Assembly: GCF_014851805.1 (NCBI RefSeq)
Contig: NZ_JACVAK010000002.1
Location: 1,054,001-1,118,000, forward strand
Direction of reading: 5' to 3'
Length of the DNA stretch: 64,000 nt
Source of the DNA: Pseudoxanthomonas sp. PXM02
GTDB lineage: Bacteria > Pseudomonadota > Gammaproteobacteria > Xanthomonadales > Xanthomonadaceae
Position 1 is the stretch's first letter. The number at the start of each line of letters is the position of its first letter. The position numbers and the translations under genes are program-made. This document shows, piece by piece, positions 15,936 to 25,040 of this stretch. The notes under the pieces were generated by a model, which did not search any database, was not told the origin of the DNA, and was given only the letters and a program-made list of their open reading frames with translations.

Positions 15936-16628
15936 TCAGCGCGGTAGCGCGCCCTGCAGGAACAGGTCGACGGCCGCCAGCGCTTGCGCTTCCAGCGTGT
16001 CGACATCGGGCAGATGCGGGCCGCCTGCGGCCAGGCGCAGCACCTGGTCGCCGAACAGGCTCATGTAGAACTGGCCGGCAGCGGCCTTGGGCGAGGGCAA
16101 CTGGAGACGACCGATTGCGACCTGCTGCTCGAAGTAGTCCTCGAGCGTGCGGCGGATCGAGGCCACCACGTGGTCGAAGAACCAGTCGCGCAGCGCGGGG
16201 AAGGACTGGCCTTCGCCGATCACGATGCGGTAGACCACCTGCGAGTCGGTACCCGCCATCAGCTGCGCCATGCGGATCGCCACGCGACGCAGTGCCTGTT
16301 CCGGCGACAGTTCCGTGAGGTTGAGGTCGCTGAGCACATGGATGTGAAGGTCCATGCGGCGCTCGAGGATGGCGCAGGCCAGGCCTTCCTTGTCGCCGAA
16401 GATCCGGTACAGCGTGGCCAGCGAACCGCCGGCGCGCGCCACGATCTCGCTGAGGCGCGCGTGCTGGTAGCCCTTCTCGGCGAACACCTCGGTGGCCGCG
16501 TCGAGGAACTTCTCCGCCCGGATTTCGCCGCGACGGCACAGTTCCACCTGCGGGCGCTGCCGCAGGGGCAGGCTGCCGTGGGAGGCATCGCTGAAAACGT
16601 TTTCCAGATAGTCGGAGGGAATGCTCAC
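15936..16628 (-). CDS. TetR/AcrR-family transcriptional regulator
   Basis: 230 residues from a GTG at 16628, with AGGGA about six bases before it. The N-terminal third holds the TetR helix-turn-helix (ILDAAT-type FLDAATEVFAEKGYQHARLSEIVARAGGSLATLYRIFGDKEGL); the rest is a helical ligand-binding domain with a TetR_C-like pattern (RIVIGEGQSFPALRDWFF). It is likely a repressor. A near-perfect inverted repeat at 16682-16708, in its own upstream region, is a candidate operator. The FAD oxidoreductase downstream is the likely co-regulated gene. Confidence 0.9.
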   Translation of the reverse strand: MSIPSDYLENVFSDASHGSLPLRQRPQVELCRRGEIRAEKFLDAATEVFAEKGYQHARLSEIVARAGGSLATLYRIFGDKEGLACAILERRMDLHIHVLSDLNLTELSPEQALRRVAIRMAQLMAGTDSQVVYRIVIGEGQSFPALRDWFFDHVVASIRRTLEDYFEQQVAIGRLQLPSPKAAAGQFYMSLFGDQVLRLAAGGPHLPDVDTLEAQALAAVDLFLQGALPR

Positions 16629-16681
16629 GGAAGTCCCTGCACTGGGCTGGGTAATGATGTTGCGCCCAGCCTAGCAAAAAG

Positions 16682-16708
16682 GTCGTATCACTGTGGCAAC
16701 GATATGAC
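16682..16708. promoter_or_regulatory. Candidate TetR operator
   Basis: gtcgtatc (16682-16689) and gatatgac (16701-16708) are inverted repeats with one mismatch and an 11-base spacer. They lie 54-80 bases upstream of the TetR-type start, in an AT-richer stretch. The assignment rests on position and symmetry only. Confidence 0.4.
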
Positions 16709-16727
16709 GGTCGGTTGACGTCGCCGG

Positions 16728-17132
16728 CTACAGGTAACGCGTGAAGGCGGGAGTCTCCTGCCAGCGATCGTGCGCGCCGTCGACGAAAGTGACGGGAGCG
16801 GCGTCCAGTTCCTCGGGCGTGGCGTTCTCCAGGCACCCCAGGTTGATGCCGTAGACGCGCTCTTCACCCGGCATGTCATTGCCGATCCCGAACGGGCGCA
16901 CGCCACAGGTCCGGCAGAAGTGATGGGAATTGCGCAGGGTGTTGAAGCGGTACTCGGTCAACTCGCCTTCCCCGGCCAGCAGGCGGAACCGGTCGGGCGT
17001 GACGATGGCCGGCCAGAACCGGTTGCGCCGGCAGACCGAGCAGTTGCACCGGTAGGTGGGCAGGGTCAGGTCGATGTCCGCCTCGAAGCGGACCGCGCCG
17101 CAATGGCAACTCCCCTGGTAGGTCTTCAGCAT
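16728..17132 (-). CDS. GFA-family zinc protein (CENP-V/GFA domain)
   Basis: 134 residues. Zinc ligands are visible in the pattern of the GFA fold: SCHCGAVRFE, RCNCSVCRR and FCRTCGVRPFG. The family was named after glutathione-dependent formaldehyde-activating enzyme, but for most members the reaction is unknown. It is cytoplasmic, with no signal. A second member lies at 18541 on the other strand, with an HD-GYP gene between the two. The sequences are clearly related but not close copies. Confidence 0.9.
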   Translation of the reverse strand: MLKTYQGSCHCGAVRFEADIDLTLPTYRCNCSVCRRNRFWPAIVTPDRFRLLAGEGELTEYRFNTLRNSHHFCRTCGVRPFGIGNDMPGEERVYGINLGCLENATPEELDAAPVTFVDGAHDRWQETPAFTRYL

Positions 17133-17236
17133 GTGCCCTCCGGTGCCGATATCGATCCGGGGGCTGACGGGGTCGCCCCGCCGCTCCCGGCCCAGGGGGT
17201 GAGCTTATCGGACCCTTCCACCCGCCGGAGCGATGC

Positions 17237-18475
17237 ATGCTGCAGACCGTCGATGTCGCCGACCTCCGGCCCGGCATGTACGTGCACAAGCTGCTCGGCC
17301 CGTGGATGCAGCATCCGTTCTGGCGCACGTCGTTCCTGCTGGACGCCGAGCGCGTCGCCGAACTGCAGGACAGCGGGGTGGAGCAGGTGGTGGTGGACCT
17401 CTCGCGCAGCGAGCTGGAGGCTGCCCCGGCCGACACGCCGGACGCCGTTCTTCCCGCGCTGGCGGGAGACGAGGCGCCGCCGGACAGCGCTTCCGAGACG
17501 GACACCGACCGTCGCCGGGTGATCGTGGTCGACGGTACCGTCAGCCTGGCGTCCGAACTCTCCCGTGCCCGGCGCATCTGCGACGAAGGCCGCGATGCGG
17601 TGGAGGCGATGTTCCGCGAGGTGCGCCTGGGGCGCGGGGTCGACGCCGCTCACGTGATGCCGCTGCTGGACGAGATCACGGGGTCCATCGACCGCCATCC
17701 CACCGCGCTCGTCAGCGTGGCGCGGCTGAAGGATGCCGACAGCTATACCTACCTGCACTGCGTGGCCGTCAGTGCGTTGATGACGATGCTGGCCCGCCAG
17801 TTGAAGCTGCCTGATGACCAGGTGCGCGAGGCTGCCCTGGGTGGCCTGCTACACGACATGGGCAAGGCCATGCTGCCGATCGAGGTGCTCAACAAGCCGG
17901 GCAAGCTGACCGACGAGGAATTCGCCATCGTCCGCCAGCACCCGGTGCATGGCGAACGCCTGTTGCGCGACGGCGGCGTCACCCAGGAAGCAGTGCTGCA
18001 CATCGCCCGCCACCACCACGAGAAGGTCAACGGCGCCGGCTATCCCCAGCGCTTGTCCGGTGCCGAGCTCCCGCTGCTCACCCGCATGAGCGCCATCTGC
18101 GACGTCTACGACGCCATCACGTCGAACCGTCCCTACAAGGCCGGCTGGGATCCCGCTGAATCCCTGCGCCGCATGGCCAGCTGGCAGGGGCACTTCGACG
18201 AGACATTGATGAAGTCCTTCGTGCGTAGCGTCGGCATCTATCCGATCGGGGCGCTGGTGCGGCTGTCCAGCGACCGCCTGGCGGTGGTGGTCGAACAGAA
18301 TCCCGCAACGCTGCTGGCTCCCCGCGTGCGCGTGTTCTACTCGGCCAAGCAGCGCAAGCACGTGCTGATGACCGATCTGGATCTGGCCACGGCCGGCGAC
18401 CGGGAACGCATCGTCGGCGTCGAGTCGCCGGAGAAGTGGGGCTTCCGCGATCTGGAAAAGGTCTGGTTGCCCTGA
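17237..18475 (+). CDS. HD-GYP cyclic-di-GMP phosphodiesterase with DUF3391 N-terminus
   Basis: 412 residues. The first ~120 match the DUF3391 domain often fused to HD-GYP (VDVADLRPGMYVHKL...). The HD-GYP domain has the catalytic HD at 206-207 (LLHDMGK) and HHHEKVNGAGYP at 259-270, with the GYP variant intact, then the RMSAICDVYDAITSNRPYK stretch. All expected metal-binding residues appear present, so it should hydrolyse cyclic di-GMP in the cytoplasm and lower the pool that controls motility and biofilm. No receiver domain is present, so its control is unknown. Confidence 0.94.
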   Translation: MLQTVDVADLRPGMYVHKLLGPWMQHPFWRTSFLLDAERVAELQDSGVEQVVVDLSRSELEAAPADTPDAVLPALAGDEAPPDSASETDTDRRRVIVVDGTVSLASELSRARRICDEGRDAVEAMFREVRLGRGVDAAHVMPLLDEITGSIDRHPTALVSVARLKDADSYTYLHCVAVSALMTMLARQLKLPDDQVREAALGGLLHDMGKAMLPIEVLNKPGKLTDEEFAIVRQHPVHGERLLRDGGVTQEAVLHIARHHHEKVNGAGYPQRLSGAELPLLTRMSAICDVYDAITSNRPYKAGWDPAESLRRMASWQGHFDETLMKSFVRSVGIYPIGALVRLSSDRLAVVVEQNPATLLAPRVRVFYSAKQRKHVLMTDLDLATAGDRERIVGVESPEKWGFRDLEKVWLP

Positions 18476-18540
18476 GTACGGCGGCTGTCGATGTCCGGCC
18501 TTCCCGTTCGTCGCCTGCATGGATCCCGAAGGAGTGACCC

Positions 18541-18966
18541 ATGCAGACCCATACCGGTAGCTGCCATTGCGGCGCCGTCCGCTACGAATGCGATGTCGAT
18601 CTGTCCGCCGGCACGCGGCGCTGCAACTGCAGCTTCTGCCTGAAGACCCGCATGTGGAAGCTGTTCGTGCTGGGCGAAGGCAGTTTCCGCCTGCTGCAGG
18701 GCGCCGACGCGCTGTCCGATTACCGGGCGCGTGATTCGGAATGGCCGCAGGGCCATGTGCACCACTACTTCTGTCGCCATTGCGGCGTGCGTGGCTTCAG
18801 CAAGGGCTATCTGGAGATGGCGCCGTTCAACGGCTGGTTCCATGCGGTGAATGTCGCCACCCTGGATGGCCTGGACGACGCGCGGTTCGCCGCCATCCCG
18901 GTGCAGTACGAGGATGGCCGCCACGACGACTGGGACCGTCCGCCCGCGCATCCCGGCTACCTGTAG
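18541..18966 (+). CDS. GFA-family zinc protein, second copy
   Basis: 141 residues with the same ligand layout as the protein at 16728: SCHCGAVRYE, RCNCSFCLKTR and FCRHCGVRGF. It starts 65 bases after the HD-GYP stop, with AAGGAG about 7 bases before the ATG. The substrate is unknown; glutathione adduct chemistry is only suggested by the family name. The presence of two members within 2.3 kb suggests an old duplication or functional pairing. Confidence 0.9.
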   Translation: MQTHTGSCHCGAVRYECDVDLSAGTRRCNCSFCLKTRMWKLFVLGEGSFRLLQGADALSDYRARDSEWPQGHVHHYFCRHCGVRGFSKGYLEMAPFNGWFHAVNVATLDGLDDARFAAIPVQYEDGRHDDWDRPPAHPGYL

Positions 18967-19088
18967 GGCGCGGACTTCCGGCACGTGCCAGCAGGCGGAG
19001 GGCGGGCGAGGATGGCCCGTCGGCAGGCTCGTTCCCGTGTCAGGAGACAGGCTGCGCGCCCGGCGCTAGCGCATACAAAGGAGTTCTG

Positions 19089-19520
19089 ATGTCCCTGTTG
19101 TCCCTGGTCATGGCGGCGTCTGCCGCCACCGCGCCGGCGCCGCTGGCCGATGCCGCCACGCTGGCGGCGATCGAGGCGACCTGCCTCGACTACGTCGATG
19201 GCCAATTGGAGGGTGATCCCGCGCGCGTCGCGCGCGCGCTACATCCCGACCTGGCCAAGCGCGCCGTCACCGGCGACACGCCGGACGAACGCCTCGGCCT
19301 GCGCCGCATGTCGAAGGAGGAACTGGTGTCGCTGACGCGGCAGGGCGTGCTGAAGACGCCGAAGGACCAGTGGAACCGCACCTGCCGCATCCTGGATGTC
19401 ACCGCCGAGACCGCCGCGGTGCGGCTGGAAACACCATGGTTCGTCGACCACTTCCACATGGGCCGCTATGGCGAGCGCTGGATCATCGTCAACGCGTTGT
19501 GGCACATGAAGCCGCGGTGA
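19089..19520 (+). CDS. NTF2-like protein, putative lumazine-binding family, exported
   Basis: 143 residues with a short hydrophobic N-terminus (SLLSLVMAASAATAPAP) that looks like a signal. The body fits the NTF2-like/putative lumazine-binding fold: IEATCLDYVDGQLEGDPARVARALHPDL, ... AAVRLETPWFVDHFHMGRYGERWIIVNALW. AAGGAG lies 5-10 bases upstream of the ATG, which decides the start. The ligand is unknown. Its stop codon abuts the stop of the convergent gene at 19521. Confidence 0.8.
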   Translation: MSLLSLVMAASAATAPAPLADAATLAAIEATCLDYVDGQLEGDPARVARALHPDLAKRAVTGDTPDERLGLRRMSKEELVSLTRQGVLKTPKDQWNRTCRILDVTAETAAVRLETPWFVDHFHMGRYGERWIIVNALWHMKPR

Positions 19521-20087
19521 TCAGCCGCTGACGCGCACCTTCGCCGCCTTGCGGAACAGCAGGGCGGAGGAGAGCCATGCCACGATATACAGGCCGGTGA
19601 AGGCCAGCACGAACGTCGACGACTCCTGCGTGTCCATGCGCATCGCGATGCCGCCCGCCATGGCCTGTGCCGTCGCCATCGCCGCCAGCACGTAGGACAT
19701 GCCGCGAGCATGCAGGCGCACGAGTCCCGCACCGACCGCGCCGACGACCAGCACGCCCAGGAACAGCAGGTTGGCAGGATGTTCGGGCGCATCTACGATG
19801 CCCACCGCCAGGTTCGCCCACAGCAGCAGGAAGGCCGCGCCGATCGCGATCATGCTCGCCAGCAGGTAGCTGGGGACGCGGGCCACCCGCGTGATGGTCT
19901 CGAATGCCACGCAGGCGACCAGCAGCATCGCGCCGAAGACCACGAAGTCGCTGCCGGTCCAGGCGACTTCGTCCGTGAAGCGCATCGCCAGCCATGGCGT
20001 CAGCAGCAACAGGGCCGCGCCAGCCCAGACAAGAGGACGCAGCACGCGGATCCACGCGACGGCGTTGGGGTAGGTGTCGTGTGTCAT
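19521..20087 (-). CDS. Multi-pass inner-membrane protein, unknown
   Basis: 188 residues with about five transmembrane helices (LVWAGAALLLLTPWLAM, FVVFGAMLLVACVAF, LLASMIAIGAAFLLLWANLAVG, LLFLGVLVVGAVGAGLV, FVLAFTGLYIVAWLSSALLF). There are no obvious catalytic motifs. The stop is immediately next to that of the convergent gene ending at 19520, so the two transcripts must overlap. The function is unknown. Confidence 0.8.
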   Translation of the reverse strand: MTHDTYPNAVAWIRVLRPLVWAGAALLLLTPWLAMRFTDEVAWTGSDFVVFGAMLLVACVAFETITRVARVPSYLLASMIAIGAAFLLLWANLAVGIVDAPEHPANLLFLGVLVVGAVGAGLVRLHARGMSYVLAAMATAQAMAGGIAMRMDTQESSTFVLAFTGLYIVAWLSSALLFRKAAKVRVSG

Positions 20088-20184
20088 GGCCGTGTCTCCG
20101 GTGGGGTGTGGCGGAGGCAGGATCGGCTGCCGGCGTGCGCCGGCGACGGGGCGTATGTGAAGTGAGTGCGAAGTCCCGGCGGAC

Positions 20185-20700
20185 TCAGGGCGTGGGGGCC
20201 GTCGGCCGGTGCGCGTAACTCAGTACACGGGTGACCTGCCATTGGCCGTCGCGCTCGCGCCAGATCATCACGAAGTCGGCCTCGCCGGCACAGTCTTTCT
20301 CCGACAACGCGCAGAATCGATGCGTGCCTTGCGCGATCGCGCCGAATCCCTTGATCGGAAACACCGCCAGCGTGCCCGGTACGCGTTCACGCCGATAGTT
20401 CCCGCAAACGTTGGCGCGCGTGCGCTCGATCATCTCGTCGCGCGTCCAGGTGACGCCACCGTTGTCGTGGTAGAACTCCACCGCCTCATCGAAGTAGGTC
20501 GCGTGCTTCGCCAGCTGCGCGGGGTCGGCGCAGGTGTTGAAGGCATCGAACACGGCGGTATCCAACGCATCGACCACCTGCGTGAGCTGCTCCGGCGTGC
20601 GTTCGGTCGAGGCGGTCGCTTCCACCGCGCCACACAGCAGCACGGTGCCGAGCAGGCCCGACAGTGCGGTCTTCGTCAGTCGCGAACGCACGGCATTCAT
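20185..20700 (-). CDS. Exported SnoaL/DUF4440-like protein
   Basis: 171 residues. A signal-like N-terminus (TKTALSGLLGTVLLCGAVEATAS) precedes an NTF2-like fold: LTQVVDALDTAVFDAFNTCADPAQLAKHATYFDEAVEFYHDNGGVTWTRDEM and the C-terminal FVMIWRERDGQWQVTRVLSY. Such proteins can bind small ligands or act as isomerase-like enzymes; here the role is unknown. The start overlaps the upstream gene by ATGA, so the two are translated together. Confidence 0.82.
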   Translation of the reverse strand: MNAVRSRLTKTALSGLLGTVLLCGAVEATASTERTPEQLTQVVDALDTAVFDAFNTCADPAQLAKHATYFDEAVEFYHDNGGVTWTRDEMIERTRANVCGNYRRERVPGTLAVFPIKGFGAIAQGTHRFCALSEKDCAGEADFVMIWRERDGQWQVTRVLSYAHRPTAPTP

Positions 20701-20921
20701 GCCGTCACCGGGGCGGCGCGCGGACGCCCGCCCAGCAGGCGCGCCGGCAGCATCAGCACCGCATGCAGGAACGCGAACAGCGCCGAGAAGGTGATGCCGA
20801 CCAGCCGGAACGGCAGCGACAGCAGCCACACCAGCGGCCACGCCACCAGCGCGAGCAGCGCGAGCGGCCAGCACAGTACGAACAGCACGCACCAGGCGAG
20901 CAGGGCGATGAGGGTCTTCAT
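20697..20921 (-). CDS. Small hydrophobic membrane protein
   Basis: 74 residues, starting MKTLIALLAWCVLFVLCW, with two long hydrophobic segments separated by LSLPFRLVGITFSALFAF and a short basic end. It overlaps the exported SnoaL-like gene by four bases (ATGA), which supports it being real. Nothing in the sequence indicates its function. Confidence 0.7.
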   Translation of the reverse strand: MKTLIALLAWCVLFVLCWPLALLALVAWPLVWLLSLPFRLVGITFSALFAFLHAVLMLPARLLGGRPRAAPVTA

Positions 20922-21052
20922 GTTCCGGGTCCTCGGGGAAGGCGGGCATCGGCCAGCGGTCGGGACGATGCTGGTGTCCTGGTCCATCGGGGGCAACCGG
21001 CGTGCGACGAAACCGGGTCGCCGGCGACCAACCGACCGCCTGCCTGCGTGAA

Positions 21053-22087
21053 TCAGTCCACGCCCATCAGGTCCCGCGTCACCTGCGCGGCGGTGCGTCC
21101 TGACAGCGTGCCGGGTCGCGACCCCGACCACAGCGGCGAGAAGTCGTCCCGGCCGCGCGCCTCGGCCGCCGCGCGCAACGGCGCAAGCGCCTGCGAGGCC
21201 CAGGGAAAGGACGGCGCCAGATCGGAGAGCGGCCCAAGCTCGCGCATCAGCCGATTGACCAGTCCGCGTGCGGGCCGGCCACTGAAGAGGTTGGTAATCG
21301 CGGCGGCGCGCTCCGTCTGCTGCAACGCCGTCCGGTGCACGGGCGAGGTCGTGGCTTCTGGGCAGAGCAGGTAGGCGGTGCCGGCCTGCACCGCGCTGGC
21401 GCCGGCCGCGAACAGCGCCTGCACATCGGCCCGATCACCCACGCCCCCGGCGGCGATCACCGGCACGGTCAGCGTCTTCGACAGCATCCCGACCAGTTCA
21501 CGCGCACCGGTCTGCAACGCCAGGTCCACGGAAAGGAAATGGCCACGGTGGCCCCCCGCGTCGGTGCCCTGGGCGATCACCGCATCCACCCCGCGCGCCT
21601 GCAGCCAGCGACCTTCCTCAGCCGTCGTCGCGGACGACAGCACCGTCGCCCCCCAGCCCTTGATCCGCGCCAGCAATGCCGCATCGGGCAGGCCGAAGTG
21701 GAAACTCACGACCCTTGGCCGATACGCCTCCAGCAGGTCCACCGTCGCGGCATCGAGCGGGCGGCGGGCGCCTGCCGTGGACATCGGCGGCGGCACGATG
21801 CCGTACTCGTCGAAGTACGGTGCGAGTGCATCGCGCCAGCGTTGTTCATCGCCGGCATCGGGCTCCGCCATCGTGTGGCAGAAGAAGTTGAGGTTGACCG
21901 GCTGCGGCAACGTGGCGAACGTCTGCAGCGCCGCTTCCAACTGCGCAGGTCCGAGCAGCGCACAAGGCAGGGAGCCCAGTCCGCCGGCTTGCGCGACCGC
22001 GATGGCCAGGGCCTCGTCCTGCACGCCTGCCATCGGCGCCTGGATCAGCGGGAGCGGGGTGCCGAGCAGGGAAGCGAGTGATTCCAT
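21053..22087 (-). CDS. Nitronate monooxygenase family protein
   Basis: 344 residues of FMN-binding TIM barrel: PLIQAPMAGVQDEALAIAVAQAGGLGSLP at the N-terminus, then VNLNFFCHT, VVSFHFGLP, VDAVIAQGTDAGGHRG with the conserved catalytic-region His, and VIAAGGVGDRADVQALFAAGASAVQAGTAYL. The family oxidises alkyl nitronates such as propionate 3-nitronate to aldehydes or keto acids with FMN and oxygen, which protects cells from these toxins. Some members act on other substrates. It is cytoplasmic and monocistronic. Confidence 0.9.
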   Translation of the reverse strand: MESLASLLGTPLPLIQAPMAGVQDEALAIAVAQAGGLGSLPCALLGPAQLEAALQTFATLPQPVNLNFFCHTMAEPDAGDEQRWRDALAPYFDEYGIVPPPMSTAGARRPLDAATVDLLEAYRPRVVSFHFGLPDAALLARIKGWGATVLSSATTAEEGRWLQARGVDAVIAQGTDAGGHRGHFLSVDLALQTGARELVGMLSKTLTVPVIAAGGVGDRADVQALFAAGASAVQAGTAYLLCPEATTSPVHRTALQQTERAAAITNLFSGRPARGLVNRLMRELGPLSDLAPSFPWASQALAPLRAAAEARGRDDFSPLWSGSRPGTLSGRTAAQVTRDLMGVD

Positions 22088-22275
22088 GGCACCAGCTTAC
22101 GCCTGCCATGGTGCGCGACGGTGATCCGTGCGTCATCCGCCCGTACATGGCGAGGTGCGTGATGACGGCGCGGCATGTCGCGATAACCACACGCTTGCAG
22201 CGGCCCGCCTGTTTTTAACCCGTGGGTAACAGCGCGTTTGGCACGTTGCCATCGCCCACTCCGGAGCATGCCGCC

Positions 22276-22515
22276 ATGCCACACGCTGTCTTCAGATCGC
22301 GCGAGGAACTCGATGCGATGGTCGAGCAGATCGACCGGCAACTGGACGTGCTGTACCGCGCATCCGCCGCGGCATCGCGGGCCGAAGTGTGGAATCACCT
22401 CGCCGCCGCCGCGCTCAAGCTGGCAGCACCGGAAGACCATGAGTATGTGTATGAGCGCCTGCATGCGGTGTTCAGGACGCATGCGCCCGCAACAGGCGCG
22501 CCGTCCGCCGCGTGA
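22276..22515 (+). CDS. Small conserved-looking protein, unknown
   Basis: 79 residues: MPHAVFRSREELDAMVEQID followed by a helix-rich Ala/Glu chain with RAEVWNHLAAAALKLAAPEDHEYVYERLHAVF. GGAGC lies 9-13 bases before the chosen ATG; an upstream in-frame GTG would add 18 residues without coding character. There is no signal or membrane helix. The function is unknown. The next 293 bases (22516-22808) show no gene I can support. Confidence 0.6.
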   Translation: MPHAVFRSREELDAMVEQIDRQLDVLYRASAAASRAEVWNHLAAAALKLAAPEDHEYVYERLHAVFRTHAPATGAPSAA

Positions 22516-22808
22516 TGCTATCCGGCGCAACAGAACCGCCCGCTCCAGCCTTGCCTCCTCGCATCGTCCCTGGAGCGTCGAAAGGGTAAGACGCTTCATG
22601 TGGACGACACGCTGGCCGGGTCCCGTCACCCGGTCATCGAAGCACGCCGGCGGCTGGAGCGGGCGCACCAGATGTAACGCCGCCGGCCAGGCATGCGAAG
22701 TGGCGGCGCGTCATGTCGTCATGCATCGCTGGCATGAGAGCGCCGATGGCAGGCGACGGCGTCCGCAGGCACGGCCTGCGGAACCGTCTCGCGCACATGC
22801 AGTCCGGG

Positions 22809-25040
22809 TCAGAACTGCTTGCTGAGGCTGATGTAGAGGTTGCGCCCCAACCCGGTACGCGTGCTGGTCTCCACGCTCGAGGCGGTCAGCCGTTCCTGGT
22901 TGAACACGTTGTTGATGCCCATCAGGAACTGCGTGCTGCCGTCGAAGAACGGCACGTGCGAGCTCGTCGGCCGCCACCGCAACTGCACGTTGGTCTGGGT
23001 GAACGACTCGCGCACGTACCAGTACGTGGTGCCCGCAGAGACCAGCGTTTCCGGATCCTGGTCCGGTTTGAACCAGTGGGTCACGTCGGCCGACAGGGTG
23101 AAGTCGTCGGCGAACGGCCGCCAGCGCAGGCCCAACCGTGCACGGTCGGCGAACGCGGAGGGACTCTTGCGGCCGGTGACCACGTCGGTCATGTCCAGCG
23201 ACTCGTAACTGAAGTAGCCACCCCAGCGGTCGCGGTCGTAGGACATCTCCAGTTCGAAGCCTTCGCGGTCCACGCCGTCCACGTTCTCGTAGCGCACGTA
23301 TTCGCTGTCGGCCGGCGACACCGAACCGTAGTCCACCACCAGCCGGATCATGTCGTCGATACGGCCGGTGAAGTACATCAGCTTGGTGTCGAAGCGGTCG
23401 TTGGCGGTCAGCAGTCCGCGCCGGCTCCACGAGAAGCCCGCCTCGTACTCCGACGAGGTTTCCGACTTCAGGTCGGGATTGGGCTGGTACCAGTAGTAGA
23501 TGTTCAAGGGACCTTCCGATGAGGTCTCGTGCGGGGTCGGCGCGCGGAACGCCTCCGAGTAGTTCGCCAGCAGGGTGAAGCCGTCCGTCACCGCATAGCT
23601 CACGCCGACGCGCGGCGAGAAGCGGTTGTTGTCGTAGTCCTCGGAGACGTTCTGCACTTCACGGTCGAAGCGGTCGTAACGGCCGCCCAGCTGCACGGCC
23701 AGGCGGTCGTCCAGCCAGCGCGACTCATGCTGCAGGAAGAGGCCCAGGTCGCGATAGCGGTTGGGCATCGAGTTGAAGCTGGTGCGCACGCCATCCAGGA
23801 TGTAGATGCCGTCCTCTTCGCGGTTCTCGAAGTCGGCGCCGACCAGCAGGCGGTGGCCGATCGTCCCCGTGTCGAACTGCATCAGGTTTTGCAGGCTCAG
23901 GCCCCAGCGTTCGTCCAGGTTCTTGTAGTACAGGTCCACGCCGCGCTCGTAACCGCGTTCGTAGAAGCCTTCGGTGCGGTAGGCGCGCGCGGTCAGGTCC
24001 AGCCAGGGGTTGCCGGCCGGGTTCAACGTGTAGGCGAGCACCGTGTCCTTCTGGATGCGCTCACCCAGCACGTCGCCATTGGCCGGGCTGGTGGTGGCGT
24101 GGTACAGGCTGTTCCAGCCGGTGCGCGCGTCGATGCGGTAATCGAAGTGGCTCAGCGATAGTTTGTGGCCCTCGCCAATGTTCCAGCCCAGCTTCACGAA
24201 CGTGGTGTCGATTTCCTCGTGGTTGTCGGCCACGTTGTCGCGGGTCCCGTTGGCGTCGGTGATGCGGCCGACCTGTTCCAGGTCCCCGCGCTCGGCGTAC
24301 TTGGCGAAGGCCAGAAATTCGAAGCGCCCGTTCTGCGGCGCGGCGGCGAAGGCGGCATGCGCCTGGTACTGGTTGTTGGAATCGAAGCGGTAGTTCGTCG
24401 CCACGCCCCAGTCGCGTCCCGGCAGGATGAAGTCGGTCGCGTCCTTGGTGGTGCTGCCCACCACGCCGCCGATTGCGCCACCGCCATAGGTGATGCCGGA
24501 CGAACCGCGCACCACGTCGACCTGCTTCAGCAGGTCGCTGTCCATGCTGAAGCCGGCTACCTGGTTGGCGAACAGGTTGGCGGATCGGCGCACGCCGTCC
24601 TGCATCAGGATCACGCGGCTCTCCGAACCATGGCCGAAGCCGCGGATCGAGAATCCCTGGCCGATCGCACGGCCGTTGTCATTGCCGGTATCCACGCCGG
24701 GCACCTTCGCCAGCGCCTGAATGATGTCGACATGGTCGTCGAGGTCTTCCGGCACCAGCACCGAGGCCGAGCCCGGATACTTCTGCACATCGATGCCGAA
24801 GCGGGTACCGACCACGGTGATGCGTTCCAGTTCGCTGGGCGCGTTCGCCGCGAACGTGGAAGGAGCAGGGCAATCGTCCGGCAGCCGTTGCGTGATGCAC
24901 GCGGCATCATCGCTGGCACGACACGCTTCGCGTGCCTTCGCCAGCGCATCGGCGCAAGGGGTGGTGTCGTCCTGCGCGCGGGCAGGGGTGGAAAAACTCA
25001 GGGCGAGCGCAATCGCTGCGGCAAGCGCAGTGCATTTCAT
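22809..25040 (-). CDS. TonB-dependent receptor, heme/hemoglobin-type, with Cys-containing N-terminal extension
   Basis: 743 residues: a Sec signal (MKCTALAAAIALALSFSTPARAQ), then an unusual ~45-residue extension with four Cys (PCADALAK, REACRAS, AACITQ, DDCPAPS). Next come the TonB box and plug (ITVVGTRFGIDVQKYPGSAS, RGFGHGSESRVILMQDG, VRGSSGITYGGGAIGG) and a 22-strand-type barrel ending in SLSKQF. FRAP followed by NPDL, with a His between, is the box of heme and hemoglobin receptors, so heme uptake across the outer membrane is the best guess; other iron complexes remain possible. No heme-oxygenase or ABC heme importer gene is adjacent. Confidence 0.88.
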   Translation of the reverse strand: MKCTALAAAIALALSFSTPARAQDDTTPCADALAKAREACRASDDAACITQRLPDDCPAPSTFAANAPSELERITVVGTRFGIDVQKYPGSASVLVPEDLDDHVDIIQALAKVPGVDTGNDNGRAIGQGFSIRGFGHGSESRVILMQDGVRRSANLFANQVAGFSMDSDLLKQVDVVRGSSGITYGGGAIGGVVGSTTKDATDFILPGRDWGVATNYRFDSNNQYQAHAAFAAAPQNGRFEFLAFAKYAERGDLEQVGRITDANGTRDNVADNHEEIDTTFVKLGWNIGEGHKLSLSHFDYRIDARTGWNSLYHATTSPANGDVLGERIQKDTVLAYTLNPAGNPWLDLTARAYRTEGFYERGYERGVDLYYKNLDERWGLSLQNLMQFDTGTIGHRLLVGADFENREEDGIYILDGVRTSFNSMPNRYRDLGLFLQHESRWLDDRLAVQLGGRYDRFDREVQNVSEDYDNNRFSPRVGVSYAVTDGFTLLANYSEAFRAPTPHETSSEGPLNIYYWYQPNPDLKSETSSEYEAGFSWSRRGLLTANDRFDTKLMYFTGRIDDMIRLVVDYGSVSPADSEYVRYENVDGVDREGFELEMSYDRDRWGGYFSYESLDMTDVVTGRKSPSAFADRARLGLRWRPFADDFTLSADVTHWFKPDQDPETLVSAGTTYWYVRESFTQTNVQLRWRPTSSHVPFFDGSTQFLMGINNVFNQERLTASSVETSTRTGLGRNLYISLSKQF

